This document shows positions 40,942-49,689 of a DNA stretch of 49,694 nucleotides, in pieces. Both the position numbers and the translations under genes were made by a program. The stretch is from Bacillota bacterium (GTDB lineage Bacteria; Bacillota; Clostridia; Acetivibrionales; DSM-1351). The stretch lies in NCBI GenBank assembly GCA_023444055.1, contig JAEZRV010000059.1:1-49694 (forward strand). The letters are read 5' to 3'. Positions within the stretch are counted from its first letter, which is position 1, and each line of letters begins with the position of its first letter. The notes under the pieces were generated by a model that saw nothing but the letters and a program-made list of their open reading frames with translations, was not told the origin of the DNA and did no database searches.

Positions 40942-43572
40942 ATGGTAAAAATACAAAAGAAAACACACAAAACACGTGTGTTGTTGTTGGCTCTTGTAAT
41001 GCTAGCTCAAGCTTTAGCTTTTAGTGTTAGTTTTGGTACAATTCAAGTAAATGCAGCTGGTATAACTAACACACAATACTGGAACTACAAAAATATAGGA
41101 AACACAAATGAATATTGTTCAGCTGATATTCTTACAAGTAACAGTGTTATTGTTGCTGGGAGCGGAACAGGACAATTTAGTACTGAAGACTCATTTACAT
41201 ATGCTTATATACCAGTACATGGAGACTGTACAATTCAAGCAAAGCTCACTCAAGAAAGTTGTTCTGATACTTCAGCAAAAGCAGGCTTGATGATTAGAGA
41301 GAGCTTAAACAATAATAGCAGTAATGCATTTGTTGCATTAAACCGATCAAACGAATTAATATATCAAGATAGAACAGTAACTAGTGGACAAACTACTGCT
41401 TGTGCAGCTGTCCAAACTGGTATTACTGTTCCAGTTTATTTAAAATTGACTAGAGTAGGAAATGATATTGAAGCATTTAAATCCACTGATGGTACTAATT
41501 GGTCATCAATGGGAAATGCTCAAACCATAAATATGGATTCAAAAGTTTATATAGGTTTTGCTTCTACATCATCTAATCCTGATACTTTGTGTACAGCAAG
41601 GTTTGAAAACATTGACGTTCAATTTACAGATACGGTTGCACCTTCAGCACCACAAAATTTAAAGGCATTTGATTATGACGATTTAAATTGTAAATTGGTA
41701 TGGGATGAACCCTATGATGATTCCGGGGCTGCTCTTTATGAAGTTTACAGAGACAATAATAAAATACGAAGTACAAACAACTGTTTTTTGACGGTAGCTG
41801 CTGATGTTGGTAACTCTAATACTTTCTATATTAAAGCGATAGATGCCGCAGGAAATATTTCGGCAGCGAGCATCGAAACTAGCTTAGTTACGCGGAAAGC
41901 TATGGTTTCATCAGGGGATGTTACAAATGTCCGCTTGAATGCCAAAGGTCTGGAACGACTTAATGCAAGACGACAGCAGCAAAATCTTCCTTTGGTGCAA
42001 GCCGACACAGTTCAAGTAGGTGAGGAGATATTGACAGAAAGTACTCCAAATAATGTGACTGTTAATGGAGTTTCTTTAGATCTTAATACAGTATATTCAC
42101 AATCACTTCCTAAATTCGTAGACAACAGTATCTTACCTTGTTTCCCCAATATAGGTTACCAGAGATATGGGGATTGCATGTTATGGTCTAGCACATATTA
42201 TACAATGACGCATATGGTGGGTCTTTCAAAAATCATTGAAGGGGGAACCTGGGATGCAAAAAATGATACAAGTAAGGTTTTTTCTCCAAAATTCACTTAC
42301 AGTATAGGTTCATCAGCAGCACAAGGGATGTTTGGAAAACTTATGGAGACAGGTTCTGCAACTTTGGCGGATGTACCATATGTAGATGATGGAGTAGAAG
42401 GTTGGAAAGTATGCACTGATTTAAGTACATGGAAAAAAGCGATAAACTACAGGATGGACCAATATGGAAACATATCTGCAAATCAAGCAAATTTGGATAG
42501 GATAAAACAAGTGTTAAACAATGGATATGTTTTGTCATTCGGAACTGACATAGGCAATTTAATGCCATATGAAACTCCAGTAATTGATAATCCTGATTCT
42601 TCTGTAGACGATGCTTATATGGTTGGAAAGACAGTCCATAATATGATAGATGCAAATGGAGTGAATGAAATAGAACACCAAATGACCATTGTGGGCTATG
42701 ATGACAATATATGGTGGGGCGATGTAAATGGAGATGGAATCCCACAGCAGGATGAAAAGGGAATCTTCAAAGTAGCTAACAGCTGGGGAACTAATCCTAT
42801 CAATGGATTTTATGGTTACGATGGATACTGGTATATTACATATGACAGTATTTACCCAACTTCTAATTTTAGTCAATTCAATAACTCAACAAGATTACCT
42901 GTACTTGATGAATTACATTGGATTACCCCAAAAAGGAATTATCAGCCACAACTGATTGCAGATTTTACAGTAAGCCATGCAAAAGCAAATCAGCTTAAAA
43001 TTGCAGTAGGCTATTCAGACTTAGACAAAACATCACCACAAGCATACTTATTCTCTAATAGTTTGACTAACTTGCCAAAGGATAAACCATTTGATTGTAA
43101 TTCTCAGGGAGTCGCTATTGACGGTAATTTTGCTGTTGACTTAACTGATTTTATTACGAGATTTAATCTCGATATGAGTAGTAGATATAAATGGTATTTA
43201 ATGGTGGGTGACGATAACGGTGATGGCTCACCTGTCACTTTAAAAAGCTTTAGAATTCATAATAAAACCATTAACAAATATGCTCCATATAACAGCTTAA
43301 TGCTTCCAATCCAAAACGATGGCGGCGAAAGTTTTGTTTGTATAGATTCTAACTGGTTGACTATAGGCGATTTGGATGGAGATGGTATATTCACTGCATT
43401 GGACAGTGCACTAATGAAACAGTATCTTGAAGGCACAATCAGTGACTTCCCAGTTGAGGATGATATGTGGGCTGGGGATGTTAATGGAGATGGAACAATA
43501 AACGCTCTGGATTATGCTTCGATGAAAAGCTTTTTACTTGGGACTATAACAATTTTCCCTAAGGAGCAGTAA
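40942..43572 (+). CDS. Dockerin-bearing papain-like cysteine protease (cellulosomal)
   Basis: An 876-residue secreted protein. Signal peptide 1-36 (ends QVNAAG). Residues 40-232 are a concanavalin-like (DUF1349-type) beta domain; about 234-320 is fibronectin type III (PSAPQNLKAFDYDDL..., FYIKAIDAAGN). The C1-family protease domain (about 385-650) has Cys412 in QRYGDCMLW, His579 in EHQMTIVGYDD and Asn613 in VANSWGTN. Between His and Asn there is a Ca-loop-like GDVNGDGIPQQDEKG. The type I dockerin (808-876) has two Ca-binding repeats (GDLDGDGIFTALD, GDVNGDGTINALD). It should bind scaffoldin and trim or process proteins in the cellulosome. ATG 40942 follows AGGAGG. Confidence 0.93.
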   Translation: MVKIQKKTHKTRVLLLALVMLAQALAFSVSFGTIQVNAAGITNTQYWNYKNIGNTNEYCSADILTSNSVIVAGSGTGQFSTEDSFTYAYIPVHGDCTIQAKLTQESCSDTSAKAGLMIRESLNNNSSNAFVALNRSNELIYQDRTVTSGQTTACAAVQTGITVPVYLKLTRVGNDIEAFKSTDGTNWSSMGNAQTINMDSKVYIGFASTSSNPDTLCTARFENIDVQFTDTVAPSAPQNLKAFDYDDLNCKLVWDEPYDDSGAALYEVYRDNNKIRSTNNCFLTVAADVGNSNTFYIKAIDAAGNISAASIETSLVTRKAMVSSGDVTNVRLNAKGLERLNARRQQQNLPLVQADTVQVGEEILTESTPNNVTVNGVSLDLNTVYSQSLPKFVDNSILPCFPNIGYQRYGDCMLWSSTYYTMTHMVGLSKIIEGGTWDAKNDTSKVFSPKFTYSIGSSAAQGMFGKLMETGSATLADVPYVDDGVEGWKVCTDLSTWKKAINYRMDQYGNISANQANLDRIKQVLNNGYVLSFGTDIGNLMPYETPVIDNPDSSVDDAYMVGKTVHNMIDANGVNEIEHQMTIVGYDDNIWWGDVNGDGIPQQDEKGIFKVANSWGTNPINGFYGYDGYWYITYDSIYPTSNFSQFNNSTRLPVLDELHWITPKRNYQPQLIADFTVSHAKANQLKIAVGYSDLDKTSPQAYLFSNSLTNLPKDKPFDCNSQGVAIDGNFAVDLTDFITRFNLDMSSRYKWYLMVGDDNGDGSPVTLKSFRIHNKTINKYAPYNSLMLPIQNDGGESFVCIDSNWLTIGDLDGDGIFTALDSALMKQYLEGTISDFPVEDDMWAGDVNGDGTINALDYASMKSFLLGTITIFPKEQ

Positions 43573-43951
43573 TAATAAGGAAACTAGATTCCTTGTGAAA
43601 TTTAAATTTATTAAATTATTAGATGAAAATTATATAGAATATTTAGAAGAATATATTATTGAGTATAGTTAATCTATACTTCACAAAGGAGTATCTTGAA
43701 ACCACTTTTGGGTGTGTAGATACTCCTTTTTTTAAAATTATAACGTTAATGCTTTCAATGTTTATATATGGAAAAGTATGTCAATAAGTATCGAAAGTTT
43801 ACAAAAATATTGCATAATTAATGGAATATGATAATATAAATAATAGATAATTTTGACTTGGCAAAAATTAAAAAATTAACATACTATTATAAAAGAAAGT
43901 ATATATTATTTTGTAAAATTATCAAAAAGTGAATTAAGGGAGTTGTTAAAC
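43573..43951. other. Intergenic region before mbl
   Basis: About 380 nt. The protease terminator lies at 43685-43733; the rest is AT-rich and probably holds the mbl promoter, which I cannot place exactly. No gene. Confidence 0.5.
43685..43733 (+). terminator. Terminator after the dockerin protease gene
   Basis: AAAGGAGTATCT (43685-43696) pairs perfectly with AGATACTCCTTT (43718-43729), followed by a T run to 43733. Confidence 0.9.
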
Positions 43952-44980
43952 TTGGGATTTGGACAGGACATCGGTATTGATTTGGGTACAGCTTCAGTGC
44001 TTGTATATATTAAAGGGAAGGGCATTGTTTTAAGAGAGCCATCAGTTGTAGCAATTGATAAAAATACAAATAAGCTTTTAGCAGTAGGTGAAGAAGCTAG
44101 AAGGATGTTAGGAAGAACGCCTGGAAATATCGTAGCTATTAGACCGCTTAGAGATGGTGTAATATCTGATTATGATATTACAGAGCGTATGCTTAAATAT
44201 TTTATAAATAAAGCCACTGGAAATAAAAAGTTTTTTAAACCAAGAATTATGGTGTGTGTTCCTAGTGGTGTTACAGAGGTTGAAAAGAGAGCAGTAATAG
44301 ATGCTTCAATGCAAGCTGGAGCAAGGAAGACATACTTGATTGAAGAGCCTATAGCAGCAGCAATAGGTGCTGGAATTGATATAGCCAAAGCATGTGGAAG
44401 TATGGTCGTAGACATGGGCGGAGGAACTACTGATATAGCAGTAATATCTTTAGGAGGAACAGTAGTAAGTACGTCCATAAAAGTAGCGGGAGATAAATTT
44501 GATGAGGCAATCGTAAGATATATGCGCAAAAAGCATAATATTATGATTGGTGAAAGAACTGCAGAGGACTTGAAAATTAATATAGGAACTGTATACCCTA
44601 GAGTACAAGAGGTAACTATGGATATAAGGGGTAGAAATTTAATCTCTGGATTACCAAAAACTATTACAATATCTTCTACCGAAATGATGGAGGCTTTAGA
44701 AGAACCGATTTCAAGTGTTGTAGAAGCAGTTCATTCAGTTTTGGAACGTACACCGCCTGAACTAGCCGCGGATATTAGCGATAGAGGAATTGTAATGACA
44801 GGTGGCGGGAGCTTGATTTATGGATTAGATAAGTTAATTCAAGAAAAGACAGGGATAAATGTTATTATTGCAGATGATTCGATATCCTGTGTTGCACTAG
44901 GAACTGGTAAGGCGCTAGACAATATTGAGGCTATAGAAGAAAGTGCTTTGTCATCAAATAGTGGAAAACATAGGGGCTAA
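43952..44980 (+). CDS. mbl: MreB-like rod-shape protein (Mbl)
   Basis: A 342-residue bacterial actin. Phosphate loop 1 is DIGIDLGTASVLVYIKGKGI, phosphate 2 is VVDMGGGTTDIAVISLGG, and GIVMTGGGSLIYGLDKLI is the adenosine motif. It forms membrane-attached filaments that guide cell-wall synthesis. Start TTG 43952 is chosen because AAGGGAG lies 9 nt upstream; TTG 43943 touches the SD. Position upstream of the two FlgG-like genes and downstream of spoIIID marks it as Mbl rather than the mreBCD copy. Confidence 0.93.
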   Translation: MGFGQDIGIDLGTASVLVYIKGKGIVLREPSVVAIDKNTNKLLAVGEEARRMLGRTPGNIVAIRPLRDGVISDYDITERMLKYFINKATGNKKFFKPRIMVCVPSGVTEVEKRAVIDASMQAGARKTYLIEEPIAAAIGAGIDIAKACGSMVVDMGGGTTDIAVISLGGTVVSTSIKVAGDKFDEAIVRYMRKKHNIMIGERTAEDLKINIGTVYPRVQEVTMDIRGRNLISGLPKTITISSTEMMEALEEPISSVVEAVHSVLERTPPELAADISDRGIVMTGGGSLIYGLDKLIQEKTGINVIIADDSISCVALGTGKALDNIEAIEESALSSNSGKHRG

Positions 44981-45006
44981 TTAGATTGAGAAGTGCAAAG
45001 TTTAGA

Positions 45007-45037
45007 GGATGGCTTTTTGCAAAGCTGTCCCCTTTTA
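45007..45037 (+). terminator. mbl terminator
   Basis: GGATGGCTTT (45007-45016) pairs with AAAGCTGTCC (45021-45030) with two G-U pairs, followed by CCTTTTATT. Confidence 0.7.
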
Positions 45038-45125
45038 TTAACTGCAACTATTATTCTTCAACGCCTAGATTCAAAAATAAATTTTTTGATTGTAGAAAAA
45101 TTTTATTACATCAACGGCGTGTAAG

Positions 45126-45206
45126 CGAGGCGGGAGATATTCTCACCCTCTGAAAGCCAAAGCGGTACTCGTCATTTATAGATGAGGGGGACATTTTCTA
45201 GCCTCG
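45126..45206. ncRNA. Candidate three-stem structured RNA
   Basis: CGAGGC (45126-45131) closes with GCCTCG (45201-45206). Inside are GGGAGA...TCTCaCC (45132-45147) and CTCgTCAT...ATGAGGG (45168-45188), giving a three-way-junction-like fold. The patch is GC-richer than its flanks and lies about 100 nt before the first FlgG-like gene. I cannot match it to a known riboswitch class; a transposon end is an alternative. Confidence 0.35.
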
Positions 45207-45307
45207 TTATATTCATTTTAGGCATATTTTTCTTAATATAATCATGTTAAGTAAATTATATAAAATACCGATACATACAGTAATGAATTTAAACAAGGAG
45301 AATTCCT

Positions 45308-46108
45308 ATGATTAGAGGATTATATACTTCCGGATGGAGTATGCTGGCAAACACAAGAAAGTTAGATGTTATAACCAATAATATGGCAAATGTTAATACT
45401 GCAGCATTTAAAAAGGACACAGTTGTTTTTGAAAGCTTTCCTTCTGTATTAACAAAGAGAATTAATGACACCAAAAGTCCATTAAATCCTTCTGGTAATA
45501 TTGGAAGAATGCAGCTTAGCAGCGATGTAGGTGAAATATTTACTAATTATACACAGGGACAGTTAAGCCAAACAAATAGTAAGCTTGATTTTGCTATTGA
45601 TGATGATAGTTCAAGTCAAAATACAAGTCCTGCATTTTTTACAATTGGTGTCATGGATGGAAATGATAACAATACTATTAATGAATATTATACAAAAGAT
45701 GGTTCTTTTATCATGAATGCAAATAACCAATTAGTTACTAAGGAAGGTTATTTTGTGATGGGTGAGAAAGGTCCTATTACACTTTCAAATGCAGAATTTT
45801 CTGTCAATGAGAAAGGTGAAATAATTCAAAATGGTACATTAGTAGACAAGCTACGAATTGCTCAGTTTTCCGATGCGACTAAATTAAGAAAGTTTGGCAA
45901 TAATCTTATTCAGAATACTGACAGTGAAGTAGTTGGTTTCACTGGAAGTGTTTTTCAAGGATATTCTGAGCAATCAAATGTTAATGTAGTAGATGAAATG
46001 GTAGATATGATTACTGTAATGAGAGCTTATGAGGCAAGTCAAAAGGTTCTTCAAGCACAGGATAGTTCACTAGAAAAAGCTGTAACTGAGGTTGGTGTAG
46101 TAAGGTAA
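45308..46108 (+). CDS. flhO: FlgG/FlgF-like flagellar rod protein
   Basis: A 266-residue protein of the flagellar hook/rod family. The N-terminal flg_bb_rod motif is MIRGLYTSGWSMLANTRKLD ... NNMANVNTAAFKKD; the C-terminal motif is EQSNVNVVDEMVDMITVMRAYEASQKVLQAQD. Both terminal helices are typical of axial proteins that assemble coiled coils. Conserved order with mbl upstream and a second FlgG-like gene downstream matches flhO of Bacillus. ATG 45308 follows AAGGAGA. It is exported by the flagellar type III apparatus, not by Sec. Confidence 0.9.
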   Translation: MIRGLYTSGWSMLANTRKLDVITNNMANVNTAAFKKDTVVFESFPSVLTKRINDTKSPLNPSGNIGRMQLSSDVGEIFTNYTQGQLSQTNSKLDFAIDDDSSSQNTSPAFFTIGVMDGNDNNTINEYYTKDGSFIMNANNQLVTKEGYFVMGEKGPITLSNAEFSVNEKGEIIQNGTLVDKLRIAQFSDATKLRKFGNNLIQNTDSEVVGFTGSVFQGYSEQSNVNVVDEMVDMITVMRAYEASQKVLQAQDSSLEKAVTEVGVVR

Positions 46109-46168
46109 TTTAGCTTTTATTTCTGTTTAGATAAATGTATTTGAAATTATATTTTGGAGGTAATGGGT

Positions 46169-46981
46169 ATGATGAGAGCATTATGGACAGCGGGCTCAGG
46201 AATGAAGGCTCAGCAGTTCAATGTAGATGTTATTTCTAACAATTTAGCAAATGTAAATACAACTGGATATAAAAAGGAAAGAGCTGAATTTAATGACCTT
46301 TTGTATCAGACAATGGAAAGAGCATATGTTCTTGAGGATCAAGGGAGACCAGTAAACCTTCAGGTTGGACATGGCACTCAGGTTAGTGCTACTGTAAGAA
46401 ATTTTGATAGTGGTAATCTTGATAATACAGGTTCAAATTTGGATTTTGCTATTGATGGCGAAGGTTTTTTTACTATATTGACTCCTAATGATACAATTCA
46501 GTATACAAAAGATGGTGCATTCAAAATAAGTGTTTCAGAGGACGGACTTAGAAAGCTAACTACATCAGAAGGTTATCCTGTATTAGATAGCTCAGAGCAG
46601 GAAATAGTATTTGACACTGATGTTGATATTTCCAAACTTGTAGTAAACTCAATGGGAGCTATGAGCTATGTAAATAGAGAAGGTGAGACTGTTGACTTAG
46701 GACAATCTATAGGGATGGTTAACTTTCCTAATAAATATGCTTTAGAGGCTGTCGGTGGTAATCTTTTCACAAAGAATTCTGCTACTGGTGAGCCTGTACA
46801 AGTAAATGAAGAGGCGCTGGGTTCAAGTTCAATAAAGCAAAGCTACTTAGAAGCTTCAAATGTACAAGTTGTTGATGAAATGGTTAAATTGATAATTGCT
46901 CAAAGGGCTTATGAAGTCAATTCAAAGGCAATTCAATCATCTGATGATATGCTTCAGATAGCTAATAACTTAATGAAATAG
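46169..46981 (+). CDS. flhP: FlgG-like flagellar distal rod protein
   Basis: A 270-residue FlgG-family protein: MMRALWTAGSGMKAQQFNVD, SNNLANVNTTGYKKERAEF, DFAIDGEGFFTIL, C-terminal EASNVQVVDEMVKLIIAQRAYEVNSKAIQSSDDML. ATG 46169 is 8 nt after TTGGAGG; the upstream TTG 46154 lies inside the SD. It follows flhO by 60 nt. Whether this or another locus supplies the main FlgG cannot be told here. Confidence 0.92.
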   Translation: MMRALWTAGSGMKAQQFNVDVISNNLANVNTTGYKKERAEFNDLLYQTMERAYVLEDQGRPVNLQVGHGTQVSATVRNFDSGNLDNTGSNLDFAIDGEGFFTILTPNDTIQYTKDGAFKISVSEDGLRKLTTSEGYPVLDSSEQEIVFDTDVDISKLVVNSMGAMSYVNREGETVDLGQSIGMVNFPNKYALEAVGGNLFTKNSATGEPVQVNEEALGSSSIKQSYLEASNVQVVDEMVKLIIAQRAYEVNSKAIQSSDDMLQIANNLMK

Positions 46982-46991
46982 GTGATAGAAG

Positions 46992-47384
46992 ATGGAAGTA
47001 GGAAGCATTAATTCTATAAAAAATCTTAATAATGCCCAAAATACATCTGCTAAGGCAGCTGATGATGAGTTCGAGAAAAGACTTAAGGCTGCCGCAGAAA
47101 GCGGAGATGACACTGAGCTAAAAAAAGTATGCAAGGACTTTGAAGACATCTTTGTAAGTATGATGTTCAAACAAATGAGAGCTACAGTTCCAAAGTCAGA
47201 CTATTTAGCAAGTGATTCGGCTACAGATATGTATAATTCGATGCTAGATGATGAACTCTGTAAGGTTGCATCTCAAAGAGGAATAGGACTTGGAGACATG
47301 ATGTATAAGCAGATGTCAAAGCAATATGGCAAGCAGGAGGCCTTGAACGGAACTTCTAGAGGAGTAATTGATGAAAAAAAATAA
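46992..47384 (+). CDS. flgJ: FlgJ-like rod-binding protein
   Basis: A 130-residue protein with only the rod-binding half of FlgJ: KKVCKDFEDIFVSMMFKQMRATVP, DMYNSMLDDELCKVASQRGIGLGDMMYKQM. There is no muramidase domain, as is normal for Firmicutes. It helps rod assembly in the envelope. ATG 46992 follows AGGTGATAGAAG. It is 10 nt after flhP and its 3' end overlaps the next gene by 14 nt. Confidence 0.88.
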   Translation: MEVGSINSIKNLNNAQNTSAKAADDEFEKRLKAAAESGDDTELKKVCKDFEDIFVSMMFKQMRATVPKSDYLASDSATDMYNSMLDDELCKVASQRGIGLGDMMYKQMSKQYGKQEALNGTSRGVIDEKK

Positions 47385-48519
47385 TCAGAAGTTGATTATA
47401 ATTATATTTGCATTTGTTATATTGTCCTGCATTCTATTTTATGCTGGACAATTTTTATTTTATAAAGGAAATGAGTATATTGATGGTACAAAAACAGCTC
47501 AGAAAAGTCAAGCAGAAGCATCTGACCCTTTTCCTGTTGAGTACAAGAACATTTCTACAACAATTAATGGACTAAAACAGGAAATATTTTTAATAGAGTT
47601 TGATCCTCTAGATATAAGGATTGAATTTAAGCCAGTTCTTTCCTATGACAATGTATTTGGATTTGAGAAGATATCAGAAATCTGCAAAAGAACAGGTGCT
47701 TATGCTGCTATTAATGGAGGCTTTTTCTACGAAAATGGAGATCCTGTGGGTATGGTTGCTATTGACGGTAAGGCTATTATGAATGCAACAGGCAGTGACC
47801 CTGTATTAGTAATTGATAAAAATGGAGCTAGATTAAAAAAAATCTTTTCACAAATCTCTTTTTTTATAAATAATCAGAAAATCTATATTAACAAACTTAA
47901 TCGCACTGGGCTAGATGGAAATATTATATTATATACAGATGCTTATGGCTCAACTAACAGAGCAAATATCAAAAATAGCTCAATACGAGTTGAAAACGGT
48001 GTTGTAACCTCAATAATTAAAGATACATTACAAGCGGTCTCAATAAAAAAGGATAGCTACCTAATAAGCTTTTTTGGAAATAATTCTTTAATACCTGACA
48101 AGCTTGAAATAAAAATAGGAGATAAAATTAATATTGAGAACGAACCTCAATTTGATGGAAATTATCATGCGTATGAATGTGGATGTATGCTTGTAGAAAA
48201 TGGTATGCAAGTGGTGCCTGATAAATATCGGTGGGTTGGAACTTTAAATAACCATGATCCTCGTACAGCTATTGGAATAAAGAAAGATGGGCGAGTTGTT
48301 CTTATTGTTGTTGATGGCAGACAACCAGGTTACAGTACCGGTTTTACAGGGAAGGAACTAGCTGATTATTTAATTTCTATAGGAGTTCAAGATGCCGCAA
48401 TGCTTGATGGAGGTGCAACATCTCAAATGTATTTGGATGGAAGGCTGATAAACAAGCCGTCCTATAGAGGGATAGAAAGACCTGTTGCAGGGGCATTTAT
48501 AGTTAAAATAAAACAGTGA
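47371..48519 (+). CDS. Membrane-anchored phosphodiester glycosidase-like protein (NAGPA domain)
   Basis: A 382-residue protein with an uncleaved-type N-terminal membrane helix (about 9-31) and an extracellular NAGPA/DUF2233 domain (about 85-380). Motifs AYAAINGGFFYENGDPVG, DPRTAIGIKKDGRVVLIVVD, GRQPGYSTGFTGKELADYL and MLDGGATSQMYLDG are typical. Family members cleave phosphodiester-linked sugars or act on cell-wall polymers. ATG 47371 follows AGAGGAG and lies inside the flgJ end, so it is translationally coupled to flagellar genes. Substrate unknown; a wall-polymer role is inferred. Confidence 0.88.
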   Translation: MKKNNQKLIIIIFAFVILSCILFYAGQFLFYKGNEYIDGTKTAQKSQAEASDPFPVEYKNISTTINGLKQEIFLIEFDPLDIRIEFKPVLSYDNVFGFEKISEICKRTGAYAAINGGFFYENGDPVGMVAIDGKAIMNATGSDPVLVIDKNGARLKKIFSQISFFINNQKIYINKLNRTGLDGNIILYTDAYGSTNRANIKNSSIRVENGVVTSIIKDTLQAVSIKKDSYLISFFGNNSLIPDKLEIKIGDKINIENEPQFDGNYHAYECGCMLVENGMQVVPDKYRWVGTLNNHDPRTAIGIKKDGRVVLIVVDGRQPGYSTGFTGKELADYLISIGVQDAAMLDGGATSQMYLDGRLINKPSYRGIERPVAGAFIVKIKQ

Positions 48520-48888
48520 TGCCAATAGTAATGCTAATAAGTATAGCAATTTCAATAGTGATATTAATGAGTAATGCTATAGTAATGTTATATATAATAG
48601 TGATGATAATAGTACTGCAATATATAATATTTATCGTGTTTGTTAAATAAAGTGAATTTAAAAAGGATTTTTTAAAAGTTTATAGAATATATTACCTGAT
48701 AATAATATGACATAATAGAAACATTAAGTAACTAAAATAATTAATAAATTAGGTAATAACAGTATAAAAATTAATATTTAAAATAATATAATGCTATTGA
48801 TGTCGTATAAATTAAAAAAATTATAAAAGTATTTATCATAAGGTGTTAATAATTTAAGCCTTTTGGTAGACTGGAAAGTAGAGGGCAA
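48520..48888. other. Low-complexity gene-free region before fabZ
   Basis: 369 nt. Just after the stop, about 48513-48640 is built of degenerate AATAGTAATGMT-like units; in the +1 frame the first 20 codons read as Asn/Ser/Asp-rich. The remainder is AT-rich with no clear boxes. Confidence 0.5.
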
Positions 48889-49317
48889 ATGCTTACAAAT
48901 AAGGAGATTAGAGAAATACTACCACATAGGTATCCATTTTTACTGGTTGATAAAGTTTTAGAATTAGAGCCTGGCAAAAGAGTTGTTGGAATTAAGAACG
49001 TATCTGCAAATGAGCCGTTTTTTCAAGGACATTTCCCAGATTATCCTATAATGCCTGGAGTATTAATTGTTGAAGCATTGGCTCAAGTAGCTGGTATAGC
49101 GGTTGCTGTCATAGAAGAGAATAAAGGTAAATTAGGAGTGTTTGCCAGCATAGACAACATGAAGATTAAAAAACAAGTTTTGCCTGGGGATGTATTGACT
49201 CTGGAGGCTGAGATATTATCTTCAAAAATGGGTATTATTAAAGCAAAGGTTAAAGCTACAGTTGAAGGTAAACTTGCGGCTGAAGGTGAGATAAAGTTTG
49301 CAATGACAAAAGTTTAA
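48889..49317 (+). CDS. fabZ: 3-hydroxyacyl-ACP dehydratase
   Basis: A 142-residue hot-dog fold enzyme of fatty-acid synthesis that dehydrates 3-hydroxyacyl-ACP. LPHRYPFLLVDKV, then the active site FFQGHFPDYPIMPGVLIVEA with His48 and Glu62. ATG 48889 follows AGAGGGC. It is separated from the other fab genes but takes the same place after the flhO/flhP pair as in Bacillus. Confidence 0.96.
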   Translation: MLTNKEIREILPHRYPFLLVDKVLELEPGKRVVGIKNVSANEPFFQGHFPDYPIMPGVLIVEALAQVAGIAVAVIEENKGKLGVFASIDNMKIKKQVLPGDVLTLEAEILSSKMGIIKAKVKATVEGKLAAEGEIKFAMTKV

Positions 49318-49453
49318 TTATTTATATTAAAAATGATATAGTATAAACGAAATAATTGGACTATTTATAGCCTATAGTGAGACCTTATGAACTAAGGCCT
49401 ATAAGTAGATAGATTATCATTTAAAATTCTTTAATAGGCTATATATAAGATTA

Positions 49454-49557
49454 TTAAGAGGCTGTTGTAAATTACATCATATAAATTATATCTTGTACCT
49501 GATTTTTGTACCTGTACTTTATGATATAGTTTAAGATGTGTTGCAACAGCCCTTTAA
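49454..49557. mobile_element. MITE-like palindromic element
   Basis: About 104 bp. The ends TTAAGAGGCTGTTG (49454-49467) and CAACAGCCCTTTAA (49544-49557) are inverted repeats matching at 12 of 14 positions. The inner arms are partly complementary, with a duplicated TTGTACCTG in the middle, and TTAA lies at both outer edges. It has no coding capacity. GGCTGTTGCAAC-type palindromes are commonly dispersed in Firmicutes. Confidence 0.5.
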
Positions 49558-49570
49558 ATAGAGTTATGAG

Positions 49571-49618
49571 ACTGTGAGAAGTAATGTGTAAAAGCACAAA
49601 CCTTCTCACAGTTTTTTC
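49571..49618 (+). terminator. Strong terminator upstream of the last gene start
   Basis: ACTGTGAGAAG (49571-49581) pairs perfectly with CTTCTCACAGT (49602-49612), followed by TTTTTT. Confidence 0.9.
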
Positions 49619-49689
49619 GTTCTTCTGAAAAAACTGTTGGGGAAATGACAAAAATTACTAAATAGTATTTTTTAGGAGGATTGGGAAAT

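Larger units (their letters stand above)
44981..45307. other. mbl-flhO intergenic region
   Basis: 327 nt with the mbl terminator (45007-45037) and a GC-rich three-stem candidate RNA (45126-45206); the last 60 nt are AT-rich. Confidence 0.5.
49318..49689. other. Region after fabZ with several inverted repeats
   Basis: No gene in 372 nt. TATAGCCTA (49366-49374) pairs with TAGGCTATA (49435-49443); a MITE-like palindromic element follows at 49454-49557 and a strong terminator at 49571-49618. Confidence 0.5.
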
